Assembly (NCBI RefSeq): GCF_023502145.1
Contig: NZ_JAMFLI010000013.1
Coordinates: 1-64,000, forward strand
DNA: 64,000 nt
DNA from: Craterilacuibacter sp. RT1T
GTDB lineage: Bacteria; Pseudomonadota; Gammaproteobacteria; Burkholderiales; Chromobacteriaceae
Direction: 5' to 3'
Positions 8,145 through 17,685 of the stretch are shown piece by piece. The notes under the pieces are model-generated. The model searched no databases and was not told the DNA's origin. It worked only from the letters and a program-made list of their open reading frames with translations. The translations under genes were made by a program, and so were the position numbers. Numbering within the stretch: position 1 is the stretch's first letter; every line of letters begins with the position of its first letter.

Positions 8145-9584
8145 ATGACGGTTCTCGAAAAGAAACCCACCGATCGTCTGCAAGATAGTCTTGCCCAGGT
8201 TCAGCGCCTTATCGAGCGTCACCATCTGGTCGAGGAGCTCGTTCATCGTCAGAACATGCCCAAGCATGGTCTGGTCGAAGAGCTGGTTCACAAGCAGAAC
8301 GTCAATGAACTGCACCACAAGCTGGATCAGCTGCATCCGGCCGATATCGCTTACATCTTGGAATCCTTGCCGCTGGATGACCGTCTGCTGGTCTGGGATA
8401 TGGTCAAGAGCGAGCGCGATGGCGAGATCCTGCTCGAAGTTTCTGATGCCGTACGCGAGACGCTGATTGAGTCCATGGATGCGCATGAGCTGGTCGCTGC
8501 CGCCGAACAGCTTGATGCTGACGAACTGGCCGATCTAGCGCCCGATTTGCCTCGCCAGGTGGTGTATGAGGTGATGGGGGGGCTGGATGACGAAGAGCGC
8601 GAGCAACTGCAGTCTGCGCTTTCGTTCGAGGAGGGGCAGGTCGGCGCATTGATGGATTTCGAGTTAGTTAAGATCCGTGCCGATGTCTCGTGCGAAGTGG
8701 TATTGCGCTATTTGCGCCGCTTTGACGAATTGCCTGAGCATACCGACAAGATTTTCGTGATCGACGACGACGACATTCTCAAGGGCGTGTTGTCGATCAG
8801 GAAATTGCTTGTTTCCGACCCGGATGCCGATGTATCCGAAGTGATGGCTACCGATGTGGTGACTTTTCATCCTACGGACGATGCGGAAGATGCCGCATTG
8901 GCGTTTGAGCGCTATGACCTGATTACAGCACCGGTGGTGGATGAAAAAGGCGTCCTGATTGGCCGTCTGACCGTGGACGAGATGGTGGACGTGATTCGCG
9001 AGGAGTCGGAAAGCGAAGTGTTGAGCTTGGCCGGTTTACGAGAAGAGGAAGACCTGTTTGCCCCGGTGATAGACTCGGTCAAGAACCGCTGGGCTTGGCT
9101 GGCGGTTAATTTGTGCACCGCTTTTGTCGCGAGCCGGGTGATCGGTGTATTCGAGGGCGCTATCCAGCATCTGGTGGCGTTGGCGGCCTTGATGCCCATC
9201 GTGGCGGGTATTGGCGGCAACTCGGGTAACCAGACCATCACGATGATCGTGCGTGCTCTGGCGATGGGGCAGATGCAGCCCAATCAGGCGTGGATGTTGT
9301 GGCGCAAGGAGTTGGGAGTGAGTGTCATCAATGGTGTGGTCTGGGGCGGGGTCATTGGGATGGTTGCATGGTGGCTGTATGACAGCTTCTCGCTGGGACT
9401 CGTCATGACCGCTGCGATGACGCTTAATCTGATTCTGGCGGCGACCATGGGGGTGCTGGTGCCGACCCTGATGCAGAAAATGGGGCGGGATCCGGCTTTG
9501 GGTTCCAGTGTGCTGATTACGGCATTTACCGACTCGGGAGGCTTCTTTATTTTCCTGGGGTTGGCTTCCGTGTTCCTGATGTGA
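8145..9584 (+). CDS. mgtE: Magnesium transporter MgtE
   Basis: Mg2+ channel/transporter of the inner membrane. A helical MgtE N-domain (PADIAYILESLPLDDR; Asp/Glu-rich superhelix to about residue 170) is followed by a CBS pair (about 180-300). Then comes a membrane domain with IVAGIGGNSGNQTITMIVRALAMG, the signature pore region, and a last TM ending FLGLASVFLM. An internal duplication, LVEELVHRQN at 28-37 and LVEELVHKQN at 43-52, extends the N-terminal linker. A strong AAGGAGG precedes the start. prmC follows directly, so the two are probably co-transcribed. Confidence 0.96.
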   Translation: MTVLEKKPTDRLQDSLAQVQRLIERHHLVEELVHRQNMPKHGLVEELVHKQNVNELHHKLDQLHPADIAYILESLPLDDRLLVWDMVKSERDGEILLEVSDAVRETLIESMDAHELVAAAEQLDADELADLAPDLPRQVVYEVMGGLDDEEREQLQSALSFEEGQVGALMDFELVKIRADVSCEVVLRYLRRFDELPEHTDKIFVIDDDDILKGVLSIRKLLVSDPDADVSEVMATDVVTFHPTDDAEDAALAFERYDLITAPVVDEKGVLIGRLTVDEMVDVIREESESEVLSLAGLREEEDLFAPVIDSVKNRWAWLAVNLCTAFVASRVIGVFEGAIQHLVALAALMPIVAGIGGNSGNQTITMIVRALAMGQMQPNQAWMLWRKELGVSVINGVVWGGVIGMVAWWLYDSFSLGLVMTAAMTLNLILAATMGVLVPTLMQKMGRDPALGSSVLITAFTDSGGFFIFLGLASVFLM

Positions 9585-9586
9585 TC

Positions 9587-10405
9587 ATGATGACGATACA
9601 AGAAGTGCTTCGCGCTTGTCCCCTTGCCCGTCTGGATGCGCGCTTGCTGCTGATGGCTGCTACCGGTTTTGATCGCATGTATTTGCTGGCGCATGATGAT
9701 GAGCCGCTGACTGCCTCACAGCAGTTGTCATTCGATGCGCTGGTTGCGCGCCGTATGGCCGGGGAGCCTATCGCTTATCTGCTGGGCGAGAGAGAGTTCT
9801 ACGGTCGCATGTTTACCGTGACCCCCGACGTATTGATTCCGCGCCCCGAGACGGAGCATCTGGTTGAGGCCGCATTGCTCAAAATCGGGCGTGGGCGTGC
9901 TGCAAATGTGCTGGATCTGGGGTGCGGCAGTGGAGCCATTGCTGTAACGCTGGCGCTGGAGGCGCCACAATGGCAGGTGATGGCGGTTGACTTGTCGCCA
10001 GTAGCATTGCAAGTTGCCATGCGTAATGCGGTGCAACTAGGAGCGAAAGTGGCGTTCAGCGAGGGGAGTTGGTATGCGCCCTTGCCGGAAGCGATGCGTT
10101 TTGATTTGATTGTTTCCAATCCGCCTTATATCCATCAGGACGACCATCATTTGCAAGAAGGCGATGTCCGCTTTGAGCCTAGGATGGCCTTGACCGATGG
10201 GGCCGACGGCTTGTCCTGTCTGCGTGCCATTGCCGCAGAAGCGCTTGCCCGTTTGTTGCCCGGTGGCTACCTGATGGTCGAGCATGGTTATGATCAAGGC
10301 GAGGCGTGCCGCAAGTTGTTTGCCGAGGCGGGGTTGCTGGAGGTTGAGACCTTGCCGGATCTGGCCGGGCTGGATCGGGTGACCCTAGGGTGTGCGCCAC
10401 AATAA
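9587..10405 (+). CDS. prmC: Peptide chain release factor N5-glutamine methyltransferase
   Basis: SAM-dependent methylation of the GGQ glutamine of release factors RF1/RF2. An N-terminal helical domain (about 1-75, ending AYLLGEREFYGR) leads to the Rossmann fold with VLDLGCGSGAIAV and the catalytic SNPPYI motif. The frame opens at a GTG (9581) overlapping the mgtE stop. ATG 9587 or the adjacent ATG 9590 is the likelier start (272 or 271 aa); no strong Shine-Dalgarno decides between them. It ends at a bidirectional terminator shared with slyD. Confidence 0.95.
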   Translation: MMTIQEVLRACPLARLDARLLLMAATGFDRMYLLAHDDEPLTASQQLSFDALVARRMAGEPIAYLLGEREFYGRMFTVTPDVLIPRPETEHLVEAALLKIGRGRAANVLDLGCGSGAIAVTLALEAPQWQVMAVDLSPVALQVAMRNAVQLGAKVAFSEGSWYAPLPEAMRFDLIVSNPPYIHQDDHHLQEGDVRFEPRMALTDGADGLSCLRAIAAEALARLLPGGYLMVEHGYDQGEACRKLFAEAGLLEVETLPDLAGLDRVTLGCAPQ

Positions 10406-10432
10406 CAAAAGGCAGCTTGAGCTGCCTTTTGT
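10406..10432. terminator. Bidirectional terminator, prmC / slyD
   Basis: Perfect stem CAAAAGGCAGC / GCTGCCTTTTG with a TTGA loop and T-runs on both strands, between two convergent genes. Confidence 0.85.
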
Positions 10433-10450
10433 TTAGGTCTGAATTACGGC

Positions 10451-10930
10451 TTAGTGGTGGTGACCGTGTTCGCCGTGAGCATGCCCGTGGGTGACTTCGT
10501 CGGCGCTGGCTTCGCGCACGTCGGTGATCTTACCCTTGAAGCGGATAGCCATGCCGGCCAGTGGATGGTTGGCATCCACGATGGCGTTGCCGTCGGCGAT
10601 GTCGGTAACGCGGAACAGCAGGACATCGCCGGTTTCCGGATCATCCGCTTCAAATACCATGCCGATTTCGATGTCGGCCGGGAATACATCCAGCGGCTCC
10701 ACACGTACCAGCTCTTCTTCCGGGTCGCCAAACGCATCATCGGACGTCATCATGACGTCTACAGTGTCGCCTACGGCCTTGCCATGCAGAGCCTCTTCCA
10801 CCAGCGGGAAGATGCCATCATAGCCACCGTGCAGATAGGAAATCGGCTCTTCGGACTTATCGATCATTTTGTTGTCGGCGTCGAACATTTCGTAATCAAG
10901 CGTTACGACAGAATTTTTAGCGATTTGCAT
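10451..10930 (-). CDS. slyD: FKBP-type peptidyl-prolyl isomerase SlyD
   Basis: Cytoplasmic prolyl isomerase, chaperone and metallochaperone. The split FKBP domain (SVVTLDYEMFDADNKMIDKS ... HPLAGMAIRFKG) surrounds an IF insert (about 70-125). The C-terminus is a His-rich metal-binding tail (HGHAHGEHGHHH), as in SlyD proteins that bind nickel. At 159 aa it is shorter than E. coli SlyD because the Cys/His tail is reduced. It is convergent with prmC and likely monocistronic. Confidence 0.94.
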   Translation of the reverse strand: MQIAKNSVVTLDYEMFDADNKMIDKSEEPISYLHGGYDGIFPLVEEALHGKAVGDTVDVMMTSDDAFGDPEEELVRVEPLDVFPADIEIGMVFEADDPETGDVLLFRVTDIADGNAIVDANHPLAGMAIRFKGKITDVREASADEVTHGHAHGEHGHHH

Positions 10931-11063
10931 GCGTGTAGTCCGTGCAGTTGGTTATGAGTAAATAGCGAGTGACTGCCACGCTCTGCATAAGTTTTAGGCG
11001 CGGGCAGGCTTGCACTTGTGCATATTGTAAACCATTGGGTCACACATTAAACGGGAAACTGCC

Positions 11064-12200
11064 ATGGGCACGAACGAGTTGTTGGGCGGGATGTCTGCAG
11101 AGGTTTTTTTGCGCGAATACTGGCACAAAAAGCCATTGCTGATTCGCGGGGCGCTGCGGGATGTGGGGGCGCCTGTCGATTTTGACTGGCTGAGTCAGCT
11201 GGCGCAGCAAGAAGAGGTCGAGTCGCGCCTGATCGAGAGCCGTAAAGGTGGCTGGCATGTGGAAAACGGGCCGTTCCGCGCTTCGCGCTTCAAGCGTTTA
11301 CCTGAGAGTGACTGGACTTTGCTGGTGCAAAGTGTCAATCACCACTTGCCGCATATCGATGAAATTCTGTGGCGCTTCAATTTTATCCCTTATGCCCGGC
11401 TGGATGATCTGATGATCAGTTATGCCCCGCCCGGCGGGACGGTGGGGCCGCATTTCGATTCCTACGACGTCTTTTTGTTGCAGGTTGGTGGGCGCAAGCG
11501 CTGGCAAATTTCGGCGCAAACCGATGACGCTTTTATCGAAGATGCGCCAATACGGGTGCTTAAAGACTTTCGGGTTGAGGAGGAATACATCCTGGAGCAT
11601 GGAGATATGCTCTATCTTCCGCCGCGTTATGCGCATTATGGTGTAGCCATGGAGCCGGGTATGACTTATTCGATCGGTTTTCGGGCGCCGAGCGCGCAAG
11701 AGCTGGCCACCGAGTTTTTGGTTTATATGCAGGACAGAATCTGTGTAGAGGGGCGCTATGCCGATCCGGGCTTGCAGTGGCAGTCTGATCCGGCGCGTAT
11801 TCCGCAGGCGATGGTGGACGAGATCGCGCAGACGCTGGCTCAGATCCGCTGGGATAAGGCCTTGGTTGCCGATTTTCTCGGGCACTATCTGTCCGAGCCC
11901 AAGGCGAGCGTCTTCTATGATGCGCCGGAAGACGAACTGGATGAAGAGGATTTTGCTGTATGCGTACAGCGTGACGGCGTACGCTTGAGCCGCAAGAGTC
12001 AGATTCTGTATACCGAGTCGTTGCTGTATTGCAACGGAGAAATACTGGATGTGGACGCTGAAAGTGTTGCCTGCTGGCAACGCTTTGCTAATCAGCGTTT
12101 TTTGGCCGGAGAAGATGTGCGGGACTCCATGCTGATCGCGCTTTATCAGGGCTATCTGGATGGCTACTGGTTACCTGAATCCATCGAGGTTGAAAAATAA
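11064..12200 (+). CDS. roxA: JmjC/cupin ribosomal oxygenase (RoxA/YcfD-like)
   Basis: 2-oxoglutarate/Fe(II) hydroxylase; E. coli YcfD hydroxylates an arginine of ribosomal protein uL16. Conserved features are YWHKKPLLIRGA at the N-terminus, the HxD iron motif in VGPHFDSYDVFLLQ with GRKRWQI, and the distal His in YLPPRYAHYGVA. The C-terminal part (about 240-378) is the winged-helix/dimerisation region. A GGGAA Shine-Dalgarno precedes ATG 11064. Length (378 aa) agrees with the family. It is transcribed divergently from slyD. Confidence 0.9.
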   Translation: MGTNELLGGMSAEVFLREYWHKKPLLIRGALRDVGAPVDFDWLSQLAQQEEVESRLIESRKGGWHVENGPFRASRFKRLPESDWTLLVQSVNHHLPHIDEILWRFNFIPYARLDDLMISYAPPGGTVGPHFDSYDVFLLQVGGRKRWQISAQTDDAFIEDAPIRVLKDFRVEEEYILEHGDMLYLPPRYAHYGVAMEPGMTYSIGFRAPSAQELATEFLVYMQDRICVEGRYADPGLQWQSDPARIPQAMVDEIAQTLAQIRWDKALVADFLGHYLSEPKASVFYDAPEDELDEEDFAVCVQRDGVRLSRKSQILYTESLLYCNGEILDVDAESVACWQRFANQRFLAGEDVRDSMLIALYQGYLDGYWLPESIEVEK

Positions 12201-12354
12201 CCCAATTGGGTGCTTGTGGTCGCGGGTAACAACCGATATGATTTTGCTCCTGCCGGAAAGGGTTTGTTTGGGGGTTTGTTGCTTGGCAGCAAATTGGGTG
12301 ACTGAGAATGTCAAATTTCGTTTGAGTTCCCCTTCCCAGAAATTTTTTTCGTGC

Positions 12355-12360
12355 TAGAAT
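12355..12360 (+). promoter_or_regulatory. Extended -10 promoter candidate for the small lipoprotein gene
   Basis: TGCTAGAATC about 95 bp before the start of the 66-aa lipoprotein gene. It matches the TGCTAGAATC motif upstream of mgtE and the ABC-F gene. No good -35 is visible. Confidence 0.45.
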
Positions 12361-12449
12361 CGCTTCACAAGAATTCTGATTGAATCCCACTTTGGGATTT
12401 GGCTGAACTAAATGTCTTGTTCTTACACTCATAGTAAAGGTATACAAAA

Positions 12450-12650
12450 ATGAAACAGTCGATCCTCGTTGCTGCCCTGCTGGCTGTAGCTCTGTCCGCT
12501 TGTGGCAAAAAAGAAGAAGCCGCTCCGGCTGAAGCTTCCGCCCCGGCTGTAGAGGCTTCGGCTCCAGCCGTTGAAGCTTCGGCTCCGGTTGATGCTTCCG
12601 CTCCAGTTGACGCTTCCGCTCCTGCTGCTGACGCTTCCGCTGCTCAGTAA
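12450..12650 (+). CDS. Small Ala/Pro-rich repeat lipoprotein
   Basis: A 66-aa predicted lipoprotein. Signal peptide MKQSILVAALLAVALSAC has a good lipobox (LSAC), then GKKEEAAPAE. The mature part is almost entirely a degenerate repeat of EASAPAV/DASAPV units (at least five), giving an extended Ala-Ser-Pro chain with acidic spacing. AAAGG at 12436-12440 precedes ATG 12450, and a strong terminator follows at once, so the gene is monocistronic. Function is unknown. Comparable tiny Ala/Pro-rich lipoproteins occur across Neisseriales and are probably envelope spacers or tethers (inference). Confidence 0.85.
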   Translation: MKQSILVAALLAVALSACGKKEEAAPAEASAPAVEASAPAVEASAPVDASAPVDASAPAADASAAQ

Positions 12651-12666
12651 TCGCTTTTGCGATACT

Positions 12667-12694
12667 AAAAAACCCGCCGTCGGCGGGTTTTTTT
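12667..12694 (+). terminator. Terminator after the small lipoprotein gene
   Basis: AACCCGCC / GGCGGGTT stem with a GTC loop followed by seven T. Confidence 0.9.
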
Positions 12695-12717
12695 GCGTCT
12701 ATGCAGTTGATAAAAAA

Positions 12718-12747
12718 TACGCCGGCTTGAGTTCTCAGGCCGGCGTA
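12718..12747 (-). terminator. Terminator after bamC
   Basis: Stem TACGCCGGC / GCCGGCGTA with a 12-nt loop. The minus-strand transcript ends in a T-run (complement of the A-run at 12712-12717). Confidence 0.75.
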
Positions 12748-12758
12748 TCGAGTGTTTC

Positions 12759-13886
12759 TTACTTCAATTGCTCGGCCAGTTTGCGTGCAATCTGGGTAGC
12801 GAGTGTTTCTGCCAGTGGCTGGCCATCCTTGCTTTGCAGCTGGATTTTTGTCTGGCTTCCATCCGCCTGAACGGTGACGCGATACTGTTCTTCTTGCTGG
12901 ATCGCTTCATTCTTGTCGCGCCAGAAAGCGAGGCCGGACCAGAAGCCACCCTCTGTTTTTCCGGTTTGTGCATCGACATCCCCTTTGGCTGGGCGGACGT
13001 AGTAGATGCCTTGTGAGCGATCGCGGTCGACAATTTGCAGGCCTATGCGATCCAGCGCCAGACCAACACGACGCCATGCACGATCAAAACCGTCATTGAC
13101 TAGCAGGGTGCCTGCCTGGATCTGAGTTTTTTCTACTGTGGACGGCTGGTTTTCTACCGCTTTGGCCGAGGTTTTGGCTTGGTCTTCGGTATGCCCCAGT
13201 CTCACCATAAAACGGGCAAGAAACTCGGTTTCAAGTTCTGGATCGGCCGGGCGAGGCTGCCACTTGGTTTCGCTCTTGCCTTCGTTAATATAGGTTTCGT
13301 ACATGCCGCGGTGGGTGAAGTACACCTCGGTGCCATTGCTGGTACGCTCCAGGCGAATGCGGAATTTGTCGCGCTCAGGAGTCGACATGATGCCACCCAA
13401 GCCAACGGTATCCAGCATGCGGCGCACCGGATCCATGCCCAGTTTGGCGCGGTTTTCAGCCCAGTCGGTTTCCATCAGGCCAATATCCGGTTCCTCGCTC
13501 TTGATAACAAAGCCGTTGTCTTGCCAGAAGGCTTTCAGTAGCGGCCAGACTTGCTCGGGGGCTTTGTTGTCGACGACCAGCCAGCGTTGGGTGCCGCCAC
13601 GTTCGATATGGGCATTGGCTGGCTTGACCAGCAAATTGCTGTCTTGCTGGATCTGTGCCGGGGTGCTGCCAGTCTTGCTGTAGTCGATCAGTGAAGCGCT
13701 ACCGGTACCAGGCAACTGGTAGCGGTTCTGGATCTGGGGGGCAGTCAAGTCGGGAGGCAGTTCCAGTTTGCCTTGCTGTACCGGCGTATCGGACTTGTAG
13801 TCCAGCGGTTTTTCCAGCACGGCATTACTCGAGCAGGCACTGATCAGGCCGGTAAGCAGTAAGGGCAGACAGATATTTTTTTTCAT
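12759..13886 (-). CDS. bamC: Outer-membrane assembly lipoprotein BamC
   Basis: Lipoprotein of the BAM complex that inserts beta-barrels into the outer membrane. The signal peptide ends at lipobox LISAC (Cys18). An unstructured BamD-binding lasso follows (DYKSDTPVQQGKLELPPDL), then two helix-grip domains (about 90-210 and 245-370). The 375 residues fit the family. It lies 13 bp downstream of dapA on the same strand, the same dapA-bamC (nlpB) operon found in E. coli. Confidence 0.93.
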   Translation of the reverse strand: MKKNICLPLLLTGLISACSSNAVLEKPLDYKSDTPVQQGKLELPPDLTAPQIQNRYQLPGTGSASLIDYSKTGSTPAQIQQDSNLLVKPANAHIERGGTQRWLVVDNKAPEQVWPLLKAFWQDNGFVIKSEEPDIGLMETDWAENRAKLGMDPVRRMLDTVGLGGIMSTPERDKFRIRLERTSNGTEVYFTHRGMYETYINEGKSETKWQPRPADPELETEFLARFMVRLGHTEDQAKTSAKAVENQPSTVEKTQIQAGTLLVNDGFDRAWRRVGLALDRIGLQIVDRDRSQGIYYVRPAKGDVDAQTGKTEGGFWSGLAFWRDKNEAIQQEEQYRVTVQADGSQTKIQLQSKDGQPLAETLATQIARKLAEQLK

Positions 13887-13899
13887 TGGGTTTTCCGTT

Positions 13900-14775
13900 T
13901 TACAGTACGCAGGCTTGGCGCATGGCCGCTTCGACTGTGGGAATGGCCTCGCTGCTCATGGGTTCCAGCGGCAGGCGAATACCGGATGCGATCAGTCCCA
14001 TGCGCGCTAGTGCCCACTTGGATGGAATCGGGTTGGGTTCGATAAACAAATGTTTATGCAGGCCTTGCAGGCGATCATTGATTTCACGCGCGGCGTGACA
14101 GTTGCCGGCGCGGGCGGCGACGCACAAGGCACTCATCGCATGGGGCGCAATATTGGCGGTGACGGAAATGACGCCGTGGCCGCCGCACAGCATAAAGGCC
14201 ATGCCGGTCGGGTCGTCACCGGAGTACAGGGCAAAATCGGCAGGTGCGCGGCGAATCAGATCGCAGGCGCGGCCGATGTCACCGGTTGCATCTTTCAGCC
14301 CCACAATATTGGGAATCTCGGCCAGCTTGAGCGCCGTGTCATTGCTCATGTCGGCAATCGTGCGTCCAGGCACGTTGTACATGATTAGAGGAATATCAAC
14401 GGCTTCTGCAATCGTGCGGTAATGCTGGTAGATGCCGCTTTGGGTTGGTTTGTTGTAGTAGGGTACAACCGAAAGGGTCATGTCTGCGCCCAGCTCTTTG
14501 GCGTGGCGTGACAATTCAACCGCTTCTGCCGTGCTATTGGCGCCAGTGCCGGCTACGACAGGAATGCGTCCTGCTGCGTGACGGATGACGGCTTGTACCA
14601 CTGCAAGGTGTTCGTCTACTGTCAGGGTGGCGGATTCGCCGGTGGTGCCTACCGCGACAATACCGGCGCTGCCGTTGTCGATATGGAAGTCAACCAAATT
14701 AGATAGGGAATCGAAATCAACCTGGCCATCCTCGAACATCGGAGTGACCAGGGCTACCAGGCTGCCTGTTAGCAT
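13900..14775 (-). CDS. dapA: 4-hydroxy-tetrahydrodipicolinate synthase
   Basis: Condenses pyruvate with aspartate semialdehyde in lysine and diaminopimelate synthesis. The TIM barrel shows GSLVALVTPM, GTTGESATL, the tyrosine in VVPYYNKP and the Schiff-base lysine in NIVGLKDATGD. The frame runs on to 14853, but ATG 14775 (MLTGSLVALVTPM) is the family start and gives 291 aa, the normal length. It is first gene of a dapA-bamC operon, divergent from the ABC-F gene. Confidence 0.96.
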   Translation of the reverse strand: MLTGSLVALVTPMFEDGQVDFDSLSNLVDFHIDNGSAGIVAVGTTGESATLTVDEHLAVVQAVIRHAAGRIPVVAGTGANSTAEAVELSRHAKELGADMTLSVVPYYNKPTQSGIYQHYRTIAEAVDIPLIMYNVPGRTIADMSNDTALKLAEIPNIVGLKDATGDIGRACDLIRRAPADFALYSGDDPTGMAFMLCGGHGVISVTANIAPHAMSALCVAARAGNCHAAREINDRLQGLHKHLFIEPNPIPSKWALARMGLIASGIRLPLEPMSSEAIPTVEAAMRQACVL

Positions 14776-14889
14776 AGTGAGGCCTATATTTTTTGATGGC
14801 AAAGGCTTCAGATTGTAGCGGAATTCGCTACGCGGGCAAAAGGGCATATGCATAGCTGTTGCGGATGGTTTGGTGGCGGGGATTTGTGC

Positions 14890-14895
14890 TAGAAT
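14890..14895 (+). promoter_or_regulatory. Extended -10 promoter candidate for the ABC-F gene
   Basis: TGCTAGAATC, the same string as at 7975 and 12353, about 50 bp before the GTG start at 14943. Confidence 0.45.
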
Positions 14896-14942
14896 CCTCC
14901 GTTTTTCCGGTACTTACGGCCAATCGGCTCAAGGATGCAAGC

Positions 14943-16574
14943 GTGATTACCACTAGTAGCATTACCATGCAGTTCGGCGTGAAGCCGCTGTTCGAAAAAG
15001 TTTCGGTCCGTTTTGGCGAAGGCAACCGTTATGGTTTGATCGGTGCTAATGGCTCGGGCAAGTCGACGTTCATGAAAATTCTGGGCGGCGATCTGGAGCA
15101 GACTTCGGGTGAAGTCTCTATTGAGTCCGGCTTGCGTCTGGGTAAATTGCGCCAGGATCAATTTGCCTATGAAGACCAGCGCGTCATCGATGTCGTGTTG
15201 ATGGGCCACACCGAGATGTGGGCCGCGATGAGCGAGCGCGATGCGATCTATGCCAATCTCGAGGCGACCGAAGAAGATTATATGCATGCGGCAGAGCTTG
15301 AAGCCAAGTTCGCCGAATACGATGGTTATACCGCCGAAGCGCGTGCAGGCGTATTGCTGTCTGGTGTGGGTATTCCACAGGATCAGCATTTCGGCCCGAT
15401 GAGCGCGGTTGCGCCAGGCTGGAAGTTGCGCGTGCTGCTGGCTCAGGCTTTGTTCTCTAATCCGGACATCCTGCTGCTGGACGAACCAACCAACAACCTG
15501 GATATCAACACCATCCGTTGGTTGGAAAATGTGCTCAACGAGCGCAATGCCACCATGATCATCATTTCGCATGACCGTCACTTCCTGAATCAGGTGTGTA
15601 CGCATATGGCGGATCTGGATTACAACACTATTCGTATTTATCCGGGCAACTACGACGACTATATGATCGCGTCGACCCAGGCACGCGAACGGCAGTTGTC
15701 CTCCAATGCCAAGGCCAAGGACCGGATTCAGGAGTTGCAGGAGTTTGCTGCGCGCTTCTCGGCCAACAAGTCCAAGGCTCGTCAGGCTACCAGCCGTTTG
15801 AAGCAGGTAGACAAACTCAAGTCCGAGATGGTCGAGGTCAAGCCCTCCAGTCGCCAGAGTCCGTTTATCCGCTTTGAGATGGATGACAAGTTCAAGCTGC
15901 ATCGTCAGGCTGTTGAGACGCATCAGCTGTCCAAGGCTTACGACGACAAGATCTTGTTCAAGAATCTCGACCTGATTCTCGAAGCTGGCCAGCGTCTGGC
16001 GATTATCGGTCCTAACGGTGCCGGTAAAACCACGCTGATCAAATTGCTGGCAGGTGCCTTCTCGCCCGAGCTGGCCGAGGGCATTACTGCCGATTACGGT
16101 ACGGTGAAGTGGGCCGAGAAGGCCCAGCTGGGCTATTTTGCCCAGGATCACGAGGCCGAGTTTGATTCCGATGCGACCCTGTCCGAGTGGATGCGCGAAT
16201 GGGGGCAGGAAGGTGATGACGAGCAAGTGATTCGTGGCACCCTGGGGCGTTTGCTGTTTGGCAGCGATGATGTGACCAAAGCGGTGCGTGTGCTGTCCGG
16301 TGGCGAGAAGGGACGCATGCTGTATGGCAAGCTGATTCTGCAAAAGCCGAACGTAATGATCATGGACGAGCCGACTAACCATATGGACATGGAGTCGATC
16401 GAAGCCTTGAACATGGCGCTGGACAAGTATAAAGGCACGCTGATTTTCGTGTCGCACGACCGCCAGTTTGTCAGCTCGCTGGCAACCCAGATTCTTGAGC
16501 TCGATGGCAATGGTGGTTACGACTACTATATGGGCGATTACGAGGCTTATCTGGAAAGCAAGGGCATCGAGTAA
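14943..16574 (+). CDS. ybiT: ABC-F family ATPase, YbiT-like
   Basis: Ribosome-associated ABC-F protein; soluble, with tandem ATPase domains and no membrane part. Domain 1 has GANGSGKST and [12 protein letters not shown] charged interdomain linker (about 240-320) follows. Domain 2 has [17 protein letters not shown] and [10 protein letters not shown]. The N-terminus [21 protein letters not shown] and the 543-aa length match YbiT rather than EttA or Uup. GTG 14943, preceded by AAGGA, is chosen over the longer frame from 14859. Role in translation factor function is inferred from family. Confidence 0.9.
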   Translation: MITTSSITMQFGVKPLFEKVSVRFGEGNRYGLIGANGSGKSTFMKILGGDLEQTSGEVSIESGLRLGKLRQDQFAYEDQRVIDVVLMGHTEMWAAMSERDAIYANLEATEEDYMHAAELEAKFAEYDGYTAEARAGVLLSGVGIPQDQHFGPMSAVAPGWKLRVLLAQALFSNPDILLLDEPTNNLDINTIRWLENVLNERNATMIIISHDRHFLNQVCTHMADLDYNTIRIYPGNYDDYMIASTQARERQLSSNAKAKDRIQELQEFAARFSANKSKARQATSRLKQVDKLKSEMVEVKPSSRQSPFIRFEMDDKFKLHRQAVETHQLSKAYDDKILFKNLDLILEAGQRLAIIGPNGAGKTTLIKLLAGAFSPELAEGITADYGTVKWAEKAQLGYFAQDHEAEFDSDATLSEWMREWGQEGDDEQVIRGTLGRLLFGSDDVTKAVRVLSGGEKGRMLYGKLILQKPNVMIMDEPTNHMDMESIEALNMALDKYKGTLIFVSHDRQFVSSLATQILELDGNGGYDYYMGDYEAYLESKGIE

Positions 16575-16878
16575 GCGTATTTGCTGGCTTTGTGCTCAGT
16601 CACTAGCTGCGGTTAGCTGATGGCGTCATTCCGTATTTTCACACGGGGTGGCGCCACTTTTTTATGTGTATGTTGCGTTTGGTCTGTCATTTCGAGCGTT
16701 TGCTTTACCGTTTTTATGCTATGGGATATATTGCGGTGCACAAGTTACGCCTCTTAATGTCGTGTGCTGCAAGCGAGTACAAAACCAAAAAATATGACCA
16801 CAGTGCAGTTATGCAAAGGTCGATGGAGGGCGTGCCAGATAGTCTGGCCATCCTGTATGCGTGTACAAAGGAAAAACC
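16575..16878. other. Intergenic region between ybiT and the reductase gene
   Basis: 304 bp without a convincing gene. A dyad at 16648-16657 (GTGGCGCCAC) followed by six T, within a larger fold using TGGCG (16621) and CGCCA, is a probable terminator for ybiT. The rest is AT-richer and probably holds the promoter of the next gene; no clean -35/-10 pair was found. Confidence 0.5.
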
Positions 16879-17619
16879 ATGCGTTTGAAAGATAAAGTTG
16901 CCATTATCACCGGTGCTGCCAGCGGTATCGGCAAGGCGACGGCCGAGAAATTTGTACGTGAAGGTGCGATTGTAGCGGTTTGTGACTTGAGCATTGAAGC
17001 GGTCAGCACTGTCGTTGAAGAGCTCAAGCTCGCGGGTGGACAGGCAGTAGGTTATCGGGTCAATGTCACCGACAAGGCTGAAATTGCAGCCATGGTAGCT
17101 GACCTTAAGGCGCGCTATGGCCGTATCGATATTCTGGTTAATAACGCCGGTATCGTGATGGATGCCCAGTTGGCCAAAATGAGTGATGACCAGTTCGACA
17201 AGGTGATCGATGTCAACCTGAAGGGCGTTTACAACTGTGCCAAAGCCGTGGTTGATACCATGATCGAGCAGGGCAGTGGCGTGATCCTGAATGCTTCGTC
17301 CGTTGTTGGTGTCTATGGCAACTTTGGCCAGACCAACTATGCAGCGACCAAGTTTGGCGTGATCGGTTTTGTTAAAACCTGGGCCAAAGAACTGGGCAAA
17401 AAGGGTATTCGTGCCAATGCGGTATGTCCGGGCTTTGTAGCGACGCCGATTTTGCAGGCCATGCCGGAGAAGGTCATTCAGGCGATGGAAGACAAGGTAC
17501 CGATGAAGCGCATGGCCGCTCCGGAAGAAATTGCCAATGTATATGCTTTCCTCGCATCCGATGAGGCCAGCTATATCAATGGTGCCGCGATTGAAGTGAC
17601 CGGTGGTCTGACGCTTTAA
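16879..17619 (+). CDS. Short-chain dehydrogenase/reductase, FabG-like
   Basis: NAD(P)-dependent classical SDR, 246 aa. It shows the cofactor motif [12 protein letters not shown], the catalytic Ser in [10 protein letters not shown] and the YxxxK pair in NYAATKFG, with a C-terminal [14 protein letters not shown] as in 3-oxoacyl-ACP reductases. ATG 16879 with AAAGGA upstream is preferred over a GTG six codons earlier. It stands alone, not in a fatty-acid synthesis cluster, so the substrate may be an acyl-CoA or acetoacetyl-CoA rather than acyl-ACP (uncertain). Confidence 0.88.
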   Translation: MRLKDKVAIITGAASGIGKATAEKFVREGAIVAVCDLSIEAVSTVVEELKLAGGQAVGYRVNVTDKAEIAAMVADLKARYGRIDILVNNAGIVMDAQLAKMSDDQFDKVIDVNLKGVYNCAKAVVDTMIEQGSGVILNASSVVGVYGNFGQTNYAATKFGVIGFVKTWAKELGKKGIRANAVCPGFVATPILQAMPEKVIQAMEDKVPMKRMAAPEEIANVYAFLASDEASYINGAAIEVTGGLTL

Positions 17620-17640
17620 TTTCGCCCGTGCGTATAAATG

Positions 17641-17671
17641 AATGCCCCGCCGTTTACGGCGGGGCATTTTT
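17641..17671. terminator. Terminator between the SDR gene and cysB
   Basis: Perfect stem AATGCCCCGCC / GGCGGGGCATT with a GTTTAC loop and a T-run on the plus strand. It lies between convergent genes. Confidence 0.85.
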
Positions 17672-17685
17672 GCATCCGAACAGGC

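Noticed and set aside
14889-16457. 522-codon open frame antisense to the ABC-F gene
   Set aside because: Same reasoning: shadow of a conserved gene with no domain of its own.
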